A DNA stretch of 64,000 nt from positions 1 to 64,000 of the forward strand of contig NZ_JBNAFY010000005.1 in NCBI RefSeq assembly GCF_049800915.1. Reading direction: 5' to 3'. This stretch comes from Amaricoccus macauensis_A (GTDB lineage Bacteria > Pseudomonadota > Alphaproteobacteria > Rhodobacterales > Rhodobacteraceae). Below the pieces are notes generated by a model. That model made no database searches. It saw only the letters and a program-made list of their open reading frames with translations, and was not told the origin of the DNA. The position numbers were made by a program, and so were the translations under genes. Shown one piece after another: positions 60,841 through 64,000 of the stretch (the stretch's first letter is position 1; the number at the start of each line of letters is the position of its first letter).

Positions 60841-61773
60841 TCAGGCGTTGACTATAGCGACATCCAGGCGAGATTCCGACGTGTCGATATCGACCAGCGC
60901 ACCTTTGCCCATGATCACCTTGCCGGCCACGCGGGAGGCCATGACGATCCGCTCGCGGACAGAAAGTCCTGTATCCGCTCCGGCAAGGAAACCCGCATTG
61001 AAGCTGTCGCCTGCTGCTGTCGTGTCCACGACCCCTTCAACTGGTGCGCAAGCGACGTGCCCCGCATCGCCGTAGTCCGTGAAATAGACGTCGCCGGGGC
61101 CGTTCTTGACGATCACTGTTGTCGCGCCGGCCTCTGCATAGCGCGTGGCGGTCGCCTCCGGATCCGCGTCCCCGAAATGGTCCGCTTCATCCTCGAAGGA
61201 CGGCAGCACGATGTCGCTGACTGCTGCCCCACGCATGATGGTCGAAGTCATTTCCCCGGCGTCAGACCAGAGCCGTGGCCGCAGATTGGGATCGAAGGCG
61301 ATGGTCTTTCCCTCCAACCGTGCAGCCAACAGCGCATCAAGCAGCGTGGTGCGGCCCGCCTCGTCGAGAATGGCAAGCGAGATCCCGGAGAAATAGATCA
61401 TGTCGCCGCCGGTGAGCGCACCGGATAGGGCCGCCCTTTCGTCCGCAAGATGGCGTGCAGCGGAGCTTTCCCGCCAATAGGAGAAACTGCGCTCTCCGTT
61501 CAGAAGCGAGATGATGTAGAGCCCAACCGTATACTGGGACAAGCGACTGATCTGTTCGGTCCCGATTCCAGCGGTATTCATCGCCCCAATCATCTGATCG
61601 GAAAGCGCGTCGGTTCCAGCCGCGGTGTAATAGGAAACCGGGAAATCCGGACGCAATTTCCGCAGATACCAAGCCGTGTTATAGGTATCGCCCGCAAACC
61701 CGAGACGATACTCTCCGTCCGTCTCTGCTGGCGCGAACTCCGCCATGCATTCGCCAATTGCCATGAAGTGCAC
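60841..61773 (-). CDS. kdgK: PfkB-family sugar kinase (2-keto-3-deoxygluconate kinase-like)
   Basis: A 310-residue ribokinase-fold kinase. Substrate-site blocks FAGDTYNTAWYLRKLRPDF and YYTAAGTDALSDQM are at 20-60; the ATP site and catalytic Asp are in VVDTTAAGDSFNAGFLAG. KdgK makes 2-keto-3-deoxy-6-phosphogluconate, which agrees with the uronate genes upstream. The GTG at 61773 is favoured because GGAGG lies nine bases before it; an ATG at 61764 is nine bases further in. It is last in the operon as far as visible. Confidence 0.87.
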   Translation of the reverse strand: MHFMAIGECMAEFAPAETDGEYRLGFAGDTYNTAWYLRKLRPDFPVSYYTAAGTDALSDQMIGAMNTAGIGTEQISRLSQYTVGLYIISLLNGERSFSYWRESSAARHLADERAALSGALTGGDMIYFSGISLAILDEAGRTTLLDALLAARLEGKTIAFDPNLRPRLWSDAGEMTSTIMRGAAVSDIVLPSFEDEADHFGDADPEATATRYAEAGATTVIVKNGPGDVYFTDYGDAGHVACAPVEGVVDTTAAGDSFNAGFLAGADTGLSVRERIVMASRVAGKVIMGKGALVDIDTSESRLDVAIVNA

Positions 61774-61843
61774 TTGGAAGTTCCTCCTTGTCTGAGGGAC
61801 GCGCAAGGCGGACCCTCGAAGGCTCCGCCCGGCGACGCGGCGA

Positions 61844-62587
61844 TCAGCTGAAGAGCATGCCGCCGTTGATGTCCACGTTTGCGCCGGTGATGAACGCCGA
61901 GTCCTCGCAAGCAAGGAAAAGAACCAGGTTGGCAATGTCCTCGGGCAGGCCCTGCCGCCTGACGGGTGCCGAAGCCTCGAGTGCCCGACGTGCCTCATCC
62001 TTGGTATGGATGTTGTGGAAATCTGTATCGATCATGCCCGGGCATAGTGCGTTGACGCGAATGTCGGGTCCGAGTTCCTTGGCCAGTCCGCGTGTCATCG
62101 TCATCACGGCGCCTTTCGACGTGGCGTAGGCAACCGCACCGGGACCACCACCATCGCGGCCCGCCTGACTGGCAAGATTGACGATCGCACCGGTGGACAT
62201 ATGCGGCAGGCAGGCGGAAATCATCAGGAAAGTGCTGGTGAGATTGAGTTCCATCACCGCATTCCAGTGCTCGAGCGACATCTCCTTGATCGGAACACGG
62301 GATATCAATCCGCCCGAGTTGTTCACCAGGATATCGACCCCACCGAACGCCTCGACCGTTTTCGCGACCAGCGCCTCGACATCGCCCTGCTTCGAAAGAT
62401 CGCCCTGCAATGCGATGGCTTTGCCGCCCCCGGCTTCGATCTGCGCTACGGTTTCGTTCGCGCCCTTGCTGCTTGAGAAATAGTTGATGACGACATTGGC
62501 CCCCTCGCTTGCCAGTTTCACGGCACAGGCACGCCCGATATCGCGTCCACCGCCGGTGACAATCGCGGTCTTTCCCTGAAGTTTCAT
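61844..62587 (-). CDS. SDR-family oxidoreductase (probable 4-deoxy-5-hexulosuronate/2,5-diketo-3-deoxygluconate reductase)
   Basis: A 247-residue short-chain dehydrogenase. The cofactor loop TGGGRDIGRA, the NNSGG motif and the catalytic Ser and Tyr-x-x-x-Lys in NLASQAGRDGGGPGAVAYATSK are present. In alginate- and pectin-degrading bacteria, SDRs beside KdgF and KdgK reduce the unsaturated-uronate-derived keto acids. The start at ATG 62587 follows GAGGGAAAG. The specific substrate is inferred from context. Confidence 0.85.
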   Translation of the reverse strand: MKLQGKTAIVTGGGRDIGRACAVKLASEGANVVINYFSSSKGANETVAQIEAGGGKAIALQGDLSKQGDVEALVAKTVEAFGGVDILVNNSGGLISRVPIKEMSLEHWNAVMELNLTSTFLMISACLPHMSTGAIVNLASQAGRDGGGPGAVAYATSKGAVMTMTRGLAKELGPDIRVNALCPGMIDTDFHNIHTKDEARRALEASAPVRRQGLPEDIANLVLFLACEDSAFITGANVDINGGMLFS

Positions 62588-62716
62588 CGACTTTCCCTCT
62601 CGCAATGCGCGGCCGCCTCGGAGCGGTCACGCGAATTGTCCTTGATTGAACGTGTTTCCGGACCCGCCCAGACGTCGCCAGATGACGAGCGGAGAGCGGA
62701 TCCGGTTATTTCGAAG

Positions 62717-63598
62717 TTACTTCTCGAGCTTCAGGAAGTAGTCGAAGATCTCCGGGACATTGCCATTGCCCATACCCGCATCGACGGCGGCCTGAAGGTT
62801 GTGCGAGGTCCCTTCCGCGATCTCGGCCCGCGTGCCCAGATCCTCAGCCATCTTGAGGAAATAGCCGAGATCCTTGTTGGCGTTGGCGATCGAGAAGCCC
62901 AGATCGCTCACCCCGTCCACGGCGTAGTTCTTGCAGAAGCCCATGAAGGGCGAGTTCGACGGACCGGTCGACATGATGTCGTAGAGTTGCTGACGGTCCA
63001 CACCGGCGCGATCTGCCACGGCAAAGGCCTGGCTCATGGTGCAGACGGTGGTCATGCCCATGAAGTTGTTGATCAGCTTGGTGGTATGACCGGCTCCAAG
63101 CGCACCAAGATAGAAGACATTCTCGCCCTGTTCGTCGAGAACCGGCCTGACCTTGTCGAAGGTCTCCTTGTCGCCGGCGGCCATAATGTTGAGCAAACCG
63201 TCCTTGGCGTGGGCGGGTGTGCGACCGAGCGGCGCATCAACCATGCCCGCACCCTTGGCGGCGAGGTCTGCCCCGATCTTGCGGGTCGAGGCCGGGATGG
63301 AGGTTCCGAAGTCGATCAGAACGGCACCTTCCTTGATCCCGGCGAGGATGCCCTCGTCGCCGTACACGACCTTCTCAACCACTTCGGACGTAGTGAGGCA
63401 GAGCATCACGATGTCGCTGGCCGCTGCGAGTTCCTTGGGTGTCGAGGCTTCCTTGGCATTGCCGCGCTCCAGGACCGCCGCGACGGCATCCTTGTTGAGG
63501 TCCATAACAACCAGCTCGAAACCCTTCTTCTGAAGGTTTTCAACCATGTTGCCGCCCATAAGGCCGAGGCCGATGAAGCCGATGACTGGTTTGGTCAT
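62717..63598 (-). CDS. NAD(P)-dependent beta-hydroxyacid dehydrogenase (3-hydroxyisobutyrate/tartronate-semialdehyde reductase type)
   Basis: A 293-residue enzyme with Rossmann motif GFIGLGLMGGNMVENLQKKG, substrate-binding DAPLGRTPAHAKDG, and the catalytic Lys in GAGHTTKLINNFMGMT at ~170. The family includes HIBADH, GarR and SLA reductases. Its place inside the uronate operon suggests reduction of DEH or of a semialdehyde from uronate breakdown. The next gene downstream (SDR) is ~130 bases away on the same strand. Confidence 0.88.
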   Translation of the reverse strand: MTKPVIGFIGLGLMGGNMVENLQKKGFELVVMDLNKDAVAAVLERGNAKEASTPKELAAASDIVMLCLTTSEVVEKVVYGDEGILAGIKEGAVLIDFGTSIPASTRKIGADLAAKGAGMVDAPLGRTPAHAKDGLLNIMAAGDKETFDKVRPVLDEQGENVFYLGALGAGHTTKLINNFMGMTTVCTMSQAFAVADRAGVDRQQLYDIMSTGPSNSPFMGFCKNYAVDGVSDLGFSIANANKDLGYFLKMAEDLGTRAEIAEGTSHNLQAAVDAGMGNGNVPEIFDYFLKLEK

Positions 63599-63637
63599 GC
63601 TCGGTGCTCCGATATTCTGTCTATTGAATTGAGTGGT

Positions 63638-63970
63638 TCAGATGAAATCTTCACGGTGTGGGGTGAAGATATCGAGGAGTGTGCCCGCCTCGAGGCATGT
63701 CGCCCCGTGGACAATGTTGGGCTGCTTGTAGAGCGAGTCCCCCGCGGAAACGACATAGGTGTCGTCCCCGACCTTGAACTCGAACTTGCCGGAGATGACG
63801 TAGGTGATTTGTTCGTGGGGGTGGCTGTGAAGCGCTGCCACGGTTCCGGTCTCGAAATGAACTTCGACGCACATCACATTGTCGTTGTAGGCAGCAACCT
63901 TGCGCGTCAGCCCGCCCCCGGCATCGAAAAGCTTGTTCTCACCTGCGGGAAAGAAGTTCTTTACGGTCAT
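63638..63970 (-). CDS. kdgF: Cupin protein, KdgF-like
   Basis: A 110-residue single-domain cupin. Metal-binding residues are in LHSHPHEQITYVISGKFEF (motif 1, two His and Glu) and the later HGATCLEAG (His); the ending LLDIFTPHREDFI is typical of KdgF, which opens unsaturated uronate monomers to linear ketouronates. The ATG at 63970 has GGAG upstream. It is the first visible gene of the minus-strand operon; the upstream genes lie outside the window. Confidence 0.85.
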   Translation of the reverse strand: MTVKNFFPAGENKLFDAGGGLTRKVAAYNDNVMCVEVHFETGTVAALHSHPHEQITYVISGKFEFKVGDDTYVVSAGDSLYKQPNIVHGATCLEAGTLLDIFTPHREDFI

Positions 63971-64000
63971 CAAACATCTCCATGACGTGTCTTGAATTCA

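Overview
The window reads like chromosomal DNA of a marine-type alphaproteobacterium, most likely a Rhodobacterales (Roseobacter-group) member. The reasons are the high G+C coding style, the close-packed operons with ATGA/GTGA overlaps, and the gene content: citramalate synthase, PQQ synthesis, a TctABC carboxylate transporter with TctDE, a Dnr-type regulator, an RTX protease, and many ABC uptake systems. Nothing points to a plasmid or phage. I see no tRNA, rRNA, CRISPR array or intact insertion sequence. The species assignment is inference.

Layout. 1-3.3 kb: the N-terminal part of a large cadherin-like repeat protein running off the left edge, and an OafA-type O-acyltransferase in visibly more AT-rich DNA. 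3.3-8.8 kb: an NDUFAF6-like squalene-synthase-fold protein, cimA, cysS, a holin-like and a DUF883 membrane protein, and a GNAT acetyltransferase. 9.2-19.3 kb: a five-gene oligopeptide-type ABC transporter, a divergent ArgE-type deacetylase, an alpha/beta hydrolase, a CBS protein and an M20 aminoacylase, together a likely peptide/acyl-amino-acid uptake and hydrolysis region. 19.3-22.8 kb: an HlyD-type membrane fusion protein with a small membrane partner, divergent from a serralysin-type RTX metalloprotease. 22.9-25.7 kb: xthA, an enoyl-CoA hydratase and a MOFRL glycerate kinase. 26-29.2 kb: a complete pqqABCDE operon, including a 31-codon pqqA. 29.4-35.6 kb: an unknown secreted protein, a GH15 hydrolase, a deoxy-sugar set (mutarotase, lactonase-like amidohydrolase, FAH-family enzyme) and a Crp/Fnr regulator. 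35.7-38.4 kb: a DUF1858 protein and two tandem copies of an unrecognised 251-residue gene in an accessory-looking patch. 38.4-48.4 kb: an amino-sugar regulon (nagA, SIS isomerase/deaminase, GntR, BadF kinase, divergent murQ, sugar ABC transporter, Gfo/Idh oxidoreductase). 48.4-54.8 kb: a TctDE two-component system with an orphan binding protein, divergent from tctCBA. 54.9-60.8 kb: a YegD-like Hsp70, Tex, and a di-heme cytochrome. 60.8-64 kb: KdgK, SDR, beta-hydroxyacid dehydrogenase and KdgF-like cupin, a uronate (alginate/pectin) catabolic operon that may continue past the right edge.

The most useful sequence-level observations are: a 16-bp operator, GGTATTRTAAAGGTAT, present once on each side of the divergent BadF/murQ promoter region; a perfect FixK/Dnr-like palindrome between the Crp/Fnr gene and the DUF1858 gene; a strong plus-strand terminator buried inside antisense pqqE, just after an unannotated 63-codon ORF; an ATGCAT-rich element shared by two distant intergenic regions; and the tandem duplication of a gene family I cannot name. 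I found no convincing wholly new multi-gene system. The best candidates for new biology are the tandem 251-residue pair, the Gfo/Idh enzyme of the amino-sugar regulon, and the orphan binding protein tied to TctDE.
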